From contig CBDCSK010000015.1 in assembly GCA_965221605.1 (NCBI GenBank), positions 496,001 through 560,000 of the forward strand: DNA of 64,000 nt, in the 5' to 3' direction. Below are positions 8,372 to 15,828 of this stretch, one piece after another (the stretch's first letter is position 1; each line of letters opens with the position of its first letter). Under the pieces are notes generated by a model. It saw only the letters and a list, made by a program, of their open reading frames with translations, was not told the origin of the DNA and did no database searches. The position numbers and the translations under genes are program-made. This DNA comes from Aldehydirespirator sp965221605 (GTDB taxonomy: Bacteria > Actinomycetota > Acidimicrobiia > Acidimicrobiales > Aldehydirespiratoraceae).

Positions 8372-8842
8372 ATGCTTGATGTGAGCTCGCAGGCGCCCGA
8401 TTTCGAGGCCCCCGACCAGCACGGCAACCCGGTGCGCCTGGCCGACCTCCGGGGCAGCTGGGTGGTGCTGTGGTGGTACCCCAAGGCCTCGACCGCCGGT
8501 TGAACCAAGGAGGGCAGGGGGTTCCGTGATCGAGCCCCGGAGTTCGAGAAAGCCGGCGCAGTCGTGGTCGGCGCATCGTTCGACACCGTTGAGGACCAGC
8601 GGACATTCGCCGACACCGAAGGGTTCGGCTACCTGCTGATCAGCGACACCGACAAGTCGATCGGCCGGCGCTACCACGCCGAGCGCGAGCCGGGGGAGGA
8701 CTACTACGAGTACGGGCTACCCCGCCGGATCAGCTACCTGATCGACCCCGCGGGCAGCATCGCGGCGGCCTACGACCTAGCGGGCCAGGACCTCGCCGGC
8801 CACGCCGCCCAAGTCCTGGCCGACATCGCAGACCGATCCTGA
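8372..8842 (+). CDS. Bcp-type peroxiredoxin, apparent selenoprotein (Sec at codon 44)
   Basis: An in-frame TGA at 8501-8503 splits what otherwise reads as one complete 156-residue BCP/PrxQ-like peroxiredoxin. The context is WWYPKASTAG-U-TKEGRGFRDR, which aligns with the family signature YPKxxTPGCTxxxxxFRD, so TGA stands exactly where the peroxidatic Cys belongs. The downstream half stays in frame with family motifs (VVGASFDTVEDQRTFA, LLISDTDKSIGRRY, RRISYLIDPAG). There is no Cys anywhere in the protein, and the position five residues on, often the resolving Cys, is Arg49. It would therefore be a 1-Sec enzyme, recycled by an external thiol. A SECIS-like hairpin follows at 8518-8538. The role would be reduction of H2O2 and organic hydroperoxides in the cytosol. 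The alternative is a nonsense mutation of TGC/TGT, which would leave a dead gene. Confidence 0.85.
8518..8538 (+). promoter_or_regulatory. Putative bacterial SECIS element of the peroxiredoxin
   Basis: Stem GGGGTTC (8518-8524) pairs with GAGCCCC (8532-8538), seven pairs with one G-U. The loop is CGTGATC, with G as its second base. The stem starts 14 nt after the TGA. Distance, stem length and loop G fit the known bacterial SECIS pattern, in which SelB binds the hairpin just behind UGA. Confidence 0.72.
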
Positions 8843-8860
8843 CGGGGGTCCGCCCCCGTC
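8841..8860. terminator. GC-rich hairpin between convergent genes
   Basis: GACGGGGG (8841-8848), loop TCCG, CCCCCGTC (8853-8860): a perfect 8-bp stem overlapping the peroxiredoxin stop and 41 bp from the convergent serine hydrolase stop. There is no T-tract, as is common in high-GC actinomycetes. It could serve both strands. Confidence 0.65.
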
Positions 8861-8901
8861 CCGGTGACAGTGGGAAGCCCGGCGCGCCGGGTCGCGCCGG
8901 T

Positions 8902-10125
8902 CTAGGCGGCGTTGTCGTAGACCGCCTTCTCGAAGTCGAGGAAACCGCCAACAGACGTGGGATCGGCGAACGGGAAGATCTGGGTGGCCCAGAAGCCGCC
9001 CACCCCGTTGGCCCGGTCGATCCAGAAGTACAGGTTGGCGAGCCCCGCCCAAGCCAGCGCGCCCGCAGGCCGGCCGGTGGGAGCCTCCTCCTCGTTGATC
9101 ATGAAGCTCAGGGCCCACGTCTTCGGCATTCCCGGGAAGAACTCGGCGTCGTTGGACAGGCGCGGGTTCGAAACGGGCAGCACCGTCTCGGCCACTTCGG
9201 TGGCGCCGACGCCGGGCAGCATCTTGACGAACATGCCCTCGGGCAGGTGGTTCCGGCAAGCCATCTCGACGGTCTCGGGTCTGAGGATCTGCTCGCCGTT
9301 AGGGCCGGCCCCGTCGTTGAGCCACATGCGGATGAACTTCGCGTAGTCCTCCGCGGTGCCGTAGAGGCCGTGGCCGGCCATGTGGATCTCCGGGTCGGGC
9401 GGCAGTTCCACACCGGGGAGCGGAATGAGCGACCCGTCGGAGTCCTCGCGGGCGTGGATCGTCGCCATGCGCTCGCGCATCGACGGCGTCATCGAGAAGG
9501 CAGTCGAGTCCATGCCCAGCGGGCCCAGCACCCGCTCGTCGAGCACGTCGCCCAGCCGCTTGCCGGTGATGCCCTCCACCACCAGGCCGGCCCAGTCGAT
9601 GTTCGAGCCGTACTCCCACTGCTCGCCGGGGTCGAAGAGCAGGGGCGTCTCGATCGAGGCGTACGAGGCCTCCACCACCCACGGCTGACCCTGCTCGTTG
9701 GCCAGCCGGGTGTACGTCTCGTTGAAGAAGTCGTACGTGAGGCCGGCCGTGTGGGTGAGCAACTGGCGGGTCGTGATGTCGCTCTTGGGCGGGCGGAGCC
9801 TGGGTGCCCCATCGTCGCCGAGCCCCTCCAGCACCTGGAGCCCGCCGATCCGCGGCACGTACTCCTTCGCCGGGGCGTCTAGGTCCAGATCGCCCTGCTC
9901 GACCAGTTGAAGGCAGGCGGTACCGCCGACGGCCTTGGTGGTCGAGAAGATCGCGCACACCGTGTCGGTGGTGAAGGCATCGCCGCCGAGAACGCGCTCA
10001 CCCCGGGCGCCCCTGTAGATGTCACCGTTGCGGTCAGTGGCGACCGCGGCCACTCCGGGCACACGCGGCGATCCCGACACGACACCATCCAATACCGCAT
10101 CCGCGGCCGATCTGACATCACCCAT
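8902..10125 (-). CDS. Serine hydrolase of the beta-lactamase/class C family
   Basis: 407 residues from the ATG at 10125, which has GGAGAG eight bases upstream; a GTG one codon earlier is less likely. It has the SxxK nucleophile motif STTK (about S61-K64) and the YxN-type motif YGSN near residue 174, as in DD-peptidases, class C beta-lactamases and EstB-type esterases. No signal peptide is visible, so it probably acts in the cytosol as an esterase or amide hydrolase rather than as a resistance enzyme. It converges on the peroxiredoxin gene and diverges from ligJ. Confidence 0.88.
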   Translation of the reverse strand: MGDVRSAADAVLDGVVSGSPRVPGVAAVATDRNGDIYRGARGERVLGGDAFTTDTVCAIFSTTKAVGGTACLQLVEQGDLDLDAPAKEYVPRIGGLQVLEGLGDDGAPRLRPPKSDITTRQLLTHTAGLTYDFFNETYTRLANEQGQPWVVEASYASIETPLLFDPGEQWEYGSNIDWAGLVVEGITGKRLGDVLDERVLGPLGMDSTAFSMTPSMRERMATIHAREDSDGSLIPLPGVELPPDPEIHMAGHGLYGTAEDYAKFIRMWLNDGAGPNGEQILRPETVEMACRNHLPEGMFVKMLPGVGATEVAETVLPVSNPRLSNDAEFFPGMPKTWALSFMINEEEAPTGRPAGALAWAGLANLYFWIDRANGVGGFWATQIFPFADPTSVGGFLDFEKAVYDNAA

Positions 10126-10282
10126 CACATCTCTCCGATCTGCGAGGTTCCGGTGGGGACCAAGACTCTCTCACCGACTTCGCCTGCCGTCCACTCGCCC
10201 ATTGCGTGGCAGCTGGAGGGCGCAAGTTGCACTCCCGTGATGATACGTAGGATGCCTGCGGTCATTCCCGGGGAGGAGACCC

Positions 10283-11290
10283 GTGATCATCGACTGCCAC
10301 GGCCATTACACCACCACCCCGCCCGCAGTGGGGGAGTGGCGCGAGGCCCAGAAGGCGGCGGTGGCGTCCGATCCCGGACACGTCGGGTCCAAGGGCACGA
10401 TCGCGGTCAGCGACGACGAGATCCGCGAGAGCCTGGAGGGTGCCCAGCTCGCCTTCCAGCGCGAGCGGGGCACCGACCTGACGATCTTCTCGCCCCGGGC
10501 GAGCTGGATGGGCCATCACATCGGCAACGAGCACACTTCCAGGTTCTGGACCCAGCACCAGAACGAGCTGATACGGCGGGTGTGCGACCTGTACCCCCGC
10601 AACTTCGTCCCGGTGGCCCAGTTGCCGCAGTCTCCGGGCGCGTCCATCGACGCCTCGGTGCGGGAGCTGCGACGCTGCACCACCGAGATGGGCTTCATCG
10701 GCTGCAACGTCAACCCCGACCCGAGCGGCGGCCACTGGAACGGGCCGCCGCTGTGGGACCGCTACTGGTGGCCGCTGTGGGAGGCGATGTGCGAGCTCGA
10801 CGTGCCGGCCATGATCCATGTGAGCGCGGCCTGCAACGAGAACTTCCACACCACCGGCTCGCACTACCTGGGCGCCGACACGACCGCCTTCATGCAGGCG
10901 CTCACCTCGGGATTCGTCCACGACTTCGAGGGGCTGCGGCTGGTGATACCCCACGGCGGGGGAGCGGTGCCGTACCACTGGGGGCGCTTCAGGGGCATGG
11001 CCCAGGACTCGGGCTGGGACCTCGACGGCCTGCTGGAACACGTCTGGTTCGACACCTGCGTCTACCACCAGCGGGGCATCGACCTTCTTGTAGATGTTGT
11101 GCCGGCCGGCAACATCCTGTTCGCGTCGGAGATGGTGGGCGCGGTGCGGGGCGTCGATCCCGCCACCGGCCATCATTACGACGACACCCGTCGCTACATA
11201 GACAACGCCGGTCTCGACGACGAGGCTCGGGCCATGATCTTCGAGGGCAACGCCCGGCGGGTCTATCCCCGACTGGAGGTGCAGCAATGA
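10283..11290 (+). CDS. ligJ: 4-oxalomesaconate hydratase (LigJ-type amidohydrolase)
   Basis: 335 residues with the LigJ pattern throughout: MIIDCHGHYTTTP at the N-terminus (metal-binding HxH), LFSPRASWMGHHIG-like core (here TIFSPRASWM), NPDPSGGHW, PAMIHVS, HYLGADTTAFMQ, IPHGGGAVPYHWGRFRG, FDTCVYH and NILFASEMVGAVRG. LigJ hydrates 4-oxalomesaconate to 4-carboxy-4-hydroxy-2-oxoadipate in the protocatechuate/gallate 4,5-cleavage pathway. The GTG start follows a strong GGGGAGGAG site. The stop overlaps ligK by four bases, implying coupled translation. Confidence 0.9.
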   Translation: MIIDCHGHYTTTPPAVGEWREAQKAAVASDPGHVGSKGTIAVSDDEIRESLEGAQLAFQRERGTDLTIFSPRASWMGHHIGNEHTSRFWTQHQNELIRRVCDLYPRNFVPVAQLPQSPGASIDASVRELRRCTTEMGFIGCNVNPDPSGGHWNGPPLWDRYWWPLWEAMCELDVPAMIHVSAACNENFHTTGSHYLGADTTAFMQALTSGFVHDFEGLRLVIPHGGGAVPYHWGRFRGMAQDSGWDLDGLLEHVWFDTCVYHQRGIDLLVDVVPAGNILFASEMVGAVRGVDPATGHHYDDTRRYIDNAGLDDEARAMIFEGNARRVYPRLEVQQ

Positions 11291-11997
11291 GCGGACGCGG
11301 CCGTCCGGTGGTGGTTCGCAAGGTGGATCGGGCCGATCCGGCTGTAGTCGAAGGCTTGGCAGCGATGGGGAGCGCCACCGTGCACGAGGCCATCGGACGG
11401 CGGGGCTTCCTCGGTCCCGACATCCGCCCCATCCAGTCCGGCACCCGCATCGCGGGCCCGGCGGTGACCGCGCTGTGCCATCCGGGCGACAATCTGATGA
11501 TCCACGCCGCGGTCGAGACCTGCCGGCCGGGTGACGTGCTGGTTGTGGCGGTCAGCGCCCCGTCGACGCACGGCTTCTTCGGGGACCTGCTGGCTACGTC
11601 GGTCCAGGCCCGGGGAGTGCGGGGTCTGGTGATCGACGCGGGCGTGCGCGACACCGCCGAGCTGCGGGCCATGGGCTTCCCGGCGTGGAGCAGGCACGTC
11701 TCGTGCCAGGGCACCGTCAAGGCCACTGCGGGATCGGTCAACGTGCCGGTCGTGCTCGGGGGCCAGACGGTGGGACCGGGCGATGTCGTGTGCGCCGACG
11801 ACGACGGCGTGGTCGTGGTGGCCCGCTCCGAGGCCGGATGGGCGCTGGAGATGTCCCGCCAGCGGCTGGCCAAGGAGGAGGACGCCCGGGCCCGGCTCGG
11901 CGCCGGCGAGCTGGGTCTTGACATGCACGGCCTTCGCCGGAAGCTGGTCGACATGGGCGTCGACTGGGTGGACACCCTCGACGATCTCGCCTCTTAG
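11287..11997 (+). CDS. ligK: 4-carboxy-4-hydroxy-2-oxoadipate aldolase (RraA-like, LigK type)
   Basis: 236 residues of the RraA-like fold: ATVHEAIGRRGFLGPDIRP near the start, GD...VVAVSAPSTHGFFGDLLATSVQARGVRGLVIDAGVRD in the core and GDVVCADDDGVVVV near the C-terminus, as in HMG/CHA aldolases. It would split 4-carboxy-4-hydroxy-2-oxoadipate to pyruvate and oxaloacetate, the step after LigJ. It is translationally coupled to ligJ. The TAG stop is itself part of the 5-bp duplication made by the IS1380 insertion, so the protein is undamaged. Confidence 0.88.
   Translation: MSGRGRPVVVRKVDRADPAVVEGLAAMGSATVHEAIGRRGFLGPDIRPIQSGTRIAGPAVTALCHPGDNLMIHAAVETCRPGDVLVVAVSAPSTHGFFGDLLATSVQARGVRGLVIDAGVRDTAELRAMGFPAWSRHVSCQGTVKATAGSVNVPVVLGGQTVGPGDVVCADDDGVVVVARSEAGWALEMSRQRLAKEEDARARLGAGELGLDMHGLRRKLVDMGVDWVDTLDDLAS
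11993..11997. repeat. Target-site duplication CTTAG, left
   Basis: CTTAG directly before the IS1380 left end. It includes the ligK stop codon and is repeated at 13618-13622. Confidence 0.88.
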
Positions 11998-13617
11998 CCT
12001 GAATCCACCGATGGGCTGGTCGGGGTGGGCTGGTCGGGGTGTTTGTGGGGGTGTTTGGCTGGTTGGGGTGCGGCGGGTGTTGTTGGGGCGTGTTGGGCCG
12101 GCGGTTGGGACTGGGCTGGTTTGTGGCGCTCAGGGGGGTGTGTTCTGGGTGGCGCCGGGCCCGGGGCTGGGGGTTCAGATGAGTTGGGGGAGGTTGCGGG
12201 TGTGTGTGAGCGCGGCGGTGAATTGGTGTGCCCAGGGCCAGTTGAGCGGGAGGCGGAGTTTGTGTCGGTGGCTGTGGTTGACGAGGCGTCCGGGCACGGC
12301 GAGCAGCCGCCGGCGGACGGTGGCGGCTGCGGTGAGCCGTTCGGGGTGCTGTGTGTGTCCGAGTCGTGCGGTCCAGCGGGTGAGGTTGTGGGCCAGCACG
12401 GCGCAGGCGAGGTGGGCGGCGTTGGCGAAGAACCTTCCGGAGGGGCAGTGGGCGAGGCCGTTGTCTTTGAGGTCTCTGATGGCGAGCTCGACTCGGGCGT
12501 GGCCGCGGTGGTAGGCGTCGGCGGTTTCGGTGTCGAGGTCGTCTCTGTTCGTGATGAACGCGTGGTGGCGCCAGTCGGGCCACAGCTCGCGTTGGGGGCC
12601 TTCTGGGAGTCGGGTGCGGCGCACCACGAGGCGCAGCTTTCGGGGGCCACAGGGGTCGCGGCGGCTCGTTGTGATGGCGCACTCGGCGACCTGGGCTTCC
12701 CCGTCGGGGTAGGCGATCGGCGTCCAGGCGGTCTCGTCGATGCCGTCGATGGCTGCTTTGACTTTGGCGTTCTGTGGGATCGTGACCGACCAGCGGGCCT
12801 TGTATGTGTCGAGCTTTGCGATCAGCGCGTAGGAGAAGAACCCGGCGTCGGCGCGCACGGTGAGCTTCGTGCCCGGCGCGAGGCGTCCGAGGCGGGCCAG
12901 GGTCTCCGCGGCGAAGCGGACATGGCCGCGCTGGGAGGACCCCGACCGCATCCTGGCGTGGAGCACCTCGCCGGTGTCGTCCCGGGTCGCCGCCAGCGGG
13001 TGGTAGCCCCAAACCTTGGTGTGGCCGTAGGCCGCGCCCTGCTTGGACTTGCCGTGGACCTCACAGACCGTGGAGTCCAGATCCACCGTCATCTCCGCCG
13101 CTGCCGGCGCCGCGCCCGAAGACCACGCCCGGCTGAGCGCCAGCTCCAGGGCGCGGTCGAACTGGCGCACATGGCCCCAGGTGAAGGACCGCAGCCACGT
13201 CCCCAACGTCGACGGCGCCGCAGGCTCAAAGCCCAGCACCGCCGAAGCGGACCCGGCCCGCAGCCTGTCGGCGTCGCCGATGAACGAGCCGCCCACCAGC
13301 ATCGACGCCACCACCGACAGCGCCTTCGCCCCGGACCCACGGCCCGCCGCGGGCGGGCGCACCGCATCGTCGATGAGCGCCTCCAAACCCAGCCGGCCCA
13401 TCACCGTGCCCGCCAACAGCAGCCCCGCATCGGCCACCAGCGAAGCGTCGTCGAACACCGCCTCGATCCCGTCGATACCACCCGCTACGCTGCTCACAGG
13501 AAGTGCCTCCTCACATGGCCAGAATCACTGTTGACTCAAACAGCATTCTCCCATGTCAGGAGGCCTTTCCGGTGGACGCGCCAACCCCACAAACCTCACC
13601 GCGCCGGTGGATCCAGG
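11998..13617 (-). mobile_element. Complete IS1380-family insertion sequence, copy B
   Basis: 1620 bp bounded by imperfect inverted repeats CCTGAATCCACC (left) and GGTGGATCCAGG (right), with CTTAG duplicated on both sides. It has one transposase gene on the minus strand. About 177 bp at the left end and 120 bp at the right end are non-coding terminal regions. It matches copy A at the left window edge over the whole comparable length, so it moved recently and is probably still active. It fills a convergent gap that was about 20 bp wide. Confidence 0.93.
12175..13497 (-). CDS. IS1380-family transposase
   Basis: 440 residues, full length. Catalytic acidic residues of the DDE fold are seen in VDLDSTVCEVHG (about 139-148), RADAGFFS (D217) and, towards the C-terminus, YHRGHARVELAIRDLKD. 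The ATG at 13497 lies 120 bp inside the right end. It catalyses cut or copy-and-paste of its own element. The gene runs antisense to ligK and in the same direction as ligI, so read-through from ligI is possible. Confidence 0.94.
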   Translation of the reverse strand: MSSVAGGIDGIEAVFDDASLVADAGLLLAGTVMGRLGLEALIDDAVRPPAAGRGSGAKALSVVASMLVGGSFIGDADRLRAGSASAVLGFEPAAPSTLGTWLRSFTWGHVRQFDRALELALSRAWSSGAAPAAAEMTVDLDSTVCEVHGKSKQGAAYGHTKVWGYHPLAATRDDTGEVLHARMRSGSSQRGHVRFAAETLARLGRLAPGTKLTVRADAGFFSYALIAKLDTYKARWSVTIPQNAKVKAAIDGIDETAWTPIAYPDGEAQVAECAITTSRRDPCGPRKLRLVVRRTRLPEGPQRELWPDWRHHAFITNRDDLDTETADAYHRGHARVELAIRDLKDNGLAHCPSGRFFANAAHLACAVLAHNLTRWTARLGHTQHPERLTAAATVRRRLLAVPGRLVNHSHRHKLRLPLNWPWAHQFTAALTHTRNLPQLI

Positions 13618-13622
13618 CTTAG
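13618..13622. repeat. Target-site duplication CTTAG, right
   Basis: Second copy of the 5-bp target, directly after the IS1380 right end. Confidence 0.88.
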
Positions 13623-13639
13623 GGCCCGGCCCGCGGGGG

Positions 13640-14509
13640 TCAGTTGAAGTCGTAGAGGCGCTGGGGGTTGTCGACCAGGATCCGGTTGCGGTCGGCCTCG
13701 TCGGGAGCGAACACGGCCAGCAGGTCCACCAGGTCGCCGTCGTCGGGCATGTGGCGCACGTTGGGATGGGGCCAGTCGGTGCCCCACAGGACGCGGTCCC
13801 CGGCGGCGGCGACCAAGGCCCGGCCCAGCGGGCCCACATCGTCATAGGGCGGGCGCCCGCCGGCGGTGAGCCGCTCCGCGCCCGAGACCTTGACCCAAGC
13901 CCGCTCGTCGTCCATCAGATCCAGGAGGGCGGCGAAGGGCGGCTGCCCGAGGCCTCCGGATGCGGGCACGCGGGCCATGTGGTCGATGATGAACGGGCAC
14001 GGCAAGTCCAGCAGCACTCCGGTGAAGTCGGGCAGGTCGGCCGCGTCGAGATGCACCACCATGTGCCAGCCCCGTGGCGCCACCCTCCGGGCCGTGCGCT
14101 CGAAGGCCCCGAGGTCCCCGCCCCCCAGGTGCCTGACGAAGTTGAACCGGGCGCCCCGCACGCCGGCGTCGTGGAGGCGGCCGAGCTCCGTGTCCCGGCA
14201 GGACTCATCGATCATGGCCACGCCGGCGTACCGTCCCCGCGACCGCTGGAGGGCGTCGACCAGGGCCGAGTTGTCGGTGCCGTGGCAGCTGGCCTGCACG
14301 AGCACCGCCCGGTCGATCCCCATGCGGGCATGCAGCGCCCGGAGTTGCTCGACGCCCGCGTCGGGAGGTGTGTATGACCGGTCGGCGGAGAACGGGAAGC
14401 GGCTCGCCGGGCCGAACACGTGGCAGTGAGCGTCGCAGGCATCCGGGGGCGGGGTGAACGCCGCCGGAGGGTGCGGGTCCGGATGGGGAGGCGGGATTGT
14501 CGGCTGCAC
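13640..14509 (-). CDS. ligI: 2-pyrone-4,6-dicarboxylate lactonase (LigI type)
   Basis: 289 residues of the amidohydrolase superfamily: CDAHCHVFGP (metal HxH, about residues 24-33), VLVQASCHGTDN, GVRGARFNFV, WHMVVHLDA, PFIIDHMAR and the C-terminal WGTDWPHPN with the catalytic Asp, all as in LigI. It opens 2-pyrone-4,6-dicarboxylate, feeding the tautomerase and LigJ. The GTG start lies 21 bp after the tautomerase stop, so the two form an operon. The family otherwise includes generic TIM-barrel hydrolases, but the pathway neighbours make LigI the best call. Confidence 0.9.
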   Translation of the reverse strand: MQPTIPPPHPDPHPPAAFTPPPDACDAHCHVFGPASRFPFSADRSYTPPDAGVEQLRALHARMGIDRAVLVQASCHGTDNSALVDALQRSRGRYAGVAMIDESCRDTELGRLHDAGVRGARFNFVRHLGGGDLGAFERTARRVAPRGWHMVVHLDAADLPDFTGVLLDLPCPFIIDHMARVPASGGLGQPPFAALLDLMDDERAWVKVSGAERLTAGGRPPYDDVGPLGRALVAAAGDRVLWGTDWPHPNVRHMPDDGDLVDLLAVFAPDEADRNRILVDNPQRLYDFN

Positions 14510-14530
14510 GCCGGCGGCGTTCCTCGCCGT

Positions 14531-15637
14531 TCAGCGGGGACGGGGGAAGACGACCCCGTCGAAGAGCTTCCGGGTGGTGCGGATGATCCCCGCGCTCTCC
14601 ACCGCGGGCGCCTCTCCGGGCCGGGTGGTCAGGTTCACGGCGGCTTCGAAGGTGCCGGTCGGGTGCTCCAGCCTGACCAACCGGTCGATCCGGGTCGCTC
14701 CGGCTGGTCCGGGGTCGCCGGCTTCGGCGGGCAGCATCTCGTGTCCGACGGCGGAGGGCAGCACCACCGCGGTGGCGACCGAGACCGCGCCGAGCACGCC
14801 GATTGCCTCATGGCAGCGGTGGGGGATGAAGGTCCGGGTGCAGATGTGCCCTCCGGCGGTCAGCGGCGGTGCCACCAGCGTCATCTTGGGCACGGTGGAG
14901 GCGGTCACGTCCCCGAGGCCCATCAGATCGCCCGCGGCGCACCGCACCTCCTCGAGCCGGGCCCGCAGGCGGCTGTCGGACTCGAGGGTGGCGCAGTCCT
15001 CGTAGCCGCTCACGCCCAGGTCGCGGGCCCGCATCACTACCGTCGGCATTCCGTTGTCGACGAGGGTGCAGTCCACGCCTGCGACTGAGTCGACGATGCT
15101 GCCGGTGGGGAGCAACGCTCCGCAGGAGCCGCCCGCGATGTCCTCGAAGTCGAGGTGCACCGCGGCCGCTGTGCCGGGTACGCCCGAGATGGAAGTCGGG
15201 CCGGAGTAGTCGGGCATGCCGTCTCGCATAGGGAACGTCGCGGTCGCCACCGACCCGGTGTTCACCATGTGGATTCGCACGCTCGCTTCGGCTCCGGTGG
15301 GAGTGACCATGCCTCTCTCTACCGCGAACGGCCCCACCCCGGCCAGCATGTTGCCGCAATTCTGGGCGTCGCTGATGAGGGGCTCGTCCACCGAGGGCTG
15401 GAGGAACAGGTAATCGACATCGGCACCGTGGCCGGATGGCCGACCTATGACAGCCACCTTGGTGGTGAGCACGTGAGCTCCGCCGATGCCGTCGATCTGG
15501 CGGGGGTCCGGCGAGCCGACGATGCGCAGGATGAGGTCATCGCGCTGGGCGGGATCGTCGGGCAGGTCCAGGCTACGGAAGTAGGCGCCCTTGGAGGTCC
15601 CGCCGCGCATCAGCATGCACGGCACGCTCGCAATCAC
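14531..15637 (-). CDS. 4-oxalomesaconate tautomerase (PrpF/GalD/LigU family)
   Basis: 368 residues. The N-terminal PCMLMRGGTSKGAYF and the DARQIDGIGGA-like SPDPRQIDGIGGAHVLTTKVAVI, together with QNCGNMLAGVGPFAVERG and VPKMTLVAPP, are hallmarks of the PrpF fold, with the nucleophile/base Cys in QNCGN. GalD and LigU isomerise 4-oxalomesaconate between keto and enol or positional isomers before hydration by LigJ. PrpF aconitate isomerases share the fold, but the LigI/J/K neighbours decide. GTG start at 15637. First gene of the ligI operon. Confidence 0.87.
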   Translation of the reverse strand: MIASVPCMLMRGGTSKGAYFRSLDLPDDPAQRDDLILRIVGSPDPRQIDGIGGAHVLTTKVAVIGRPSGHGADVDYLFLQPSVDEPLISDAQNCGNMLAGVGPFAVERGMVTPTGAEASVRIHMVNTGSVATATFPMRDGMPDYSGPTSISGVPGTAAAVHLDFEDIAGGSCGALLPTGSIVDSVAGVDCTLVDNGMPTVVMRARDLGVSGYEDCATLESDSRLRARLEEVRCAAGDLMGLGDVTASTVPKMTLVAPPLTAGGHICTRTFIPHRCHEAIGVLGAVSVATAVVLPSAVGHEMLPAEAGDPGPAGATRIDRLVRLEHPTGTFEAAVNLTTRPGEAPAVESAGIIRTTRKLFDGVVFPRPR

Positions 15638-15727
15638 GCCGCCATTGTGCCCGCGCCGCTCGATGGCGCGGCATGGCTAGGAAGGTGCGCGGGTAGGTGC
15701 AAGCCCCCTCGCCTTACAACGGGGTCT

Positions 15728-15786
15728 TTCCCGCTCTTGTTCGCTGCGCTCACGGGCCGCTCGGGCCACGGCCTCGCCCGTATGGG
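15728..15786. repeat. Dispersed intergenic repeat, copy B
   Basis: Second copy of the 60-bp repeat at 3891-3950, in the 191-bp gap between the tautomerase and CoA-transferase genes. The copies share three blocks and differ in the short segment after TTGTTCGC. A looser match (GGCCTCT) continues about 25 bp beyond each. Confidence 0.6.
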
Positions 15787-15816
15787 CCACATTGTCCCGC
15801 CTACCCGCTCGGCCTC

Positions 15817-15822
15817 TAGGTT
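15817..15822 (+). promoter_or_regulatory. Putative -10 box of a leaderless promoter
   Basis: TAGGTT, six bases before the GTG of the CoA-transferase. Confidence 0.5.
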
Positions 15823-15828
15823 CGGGGT

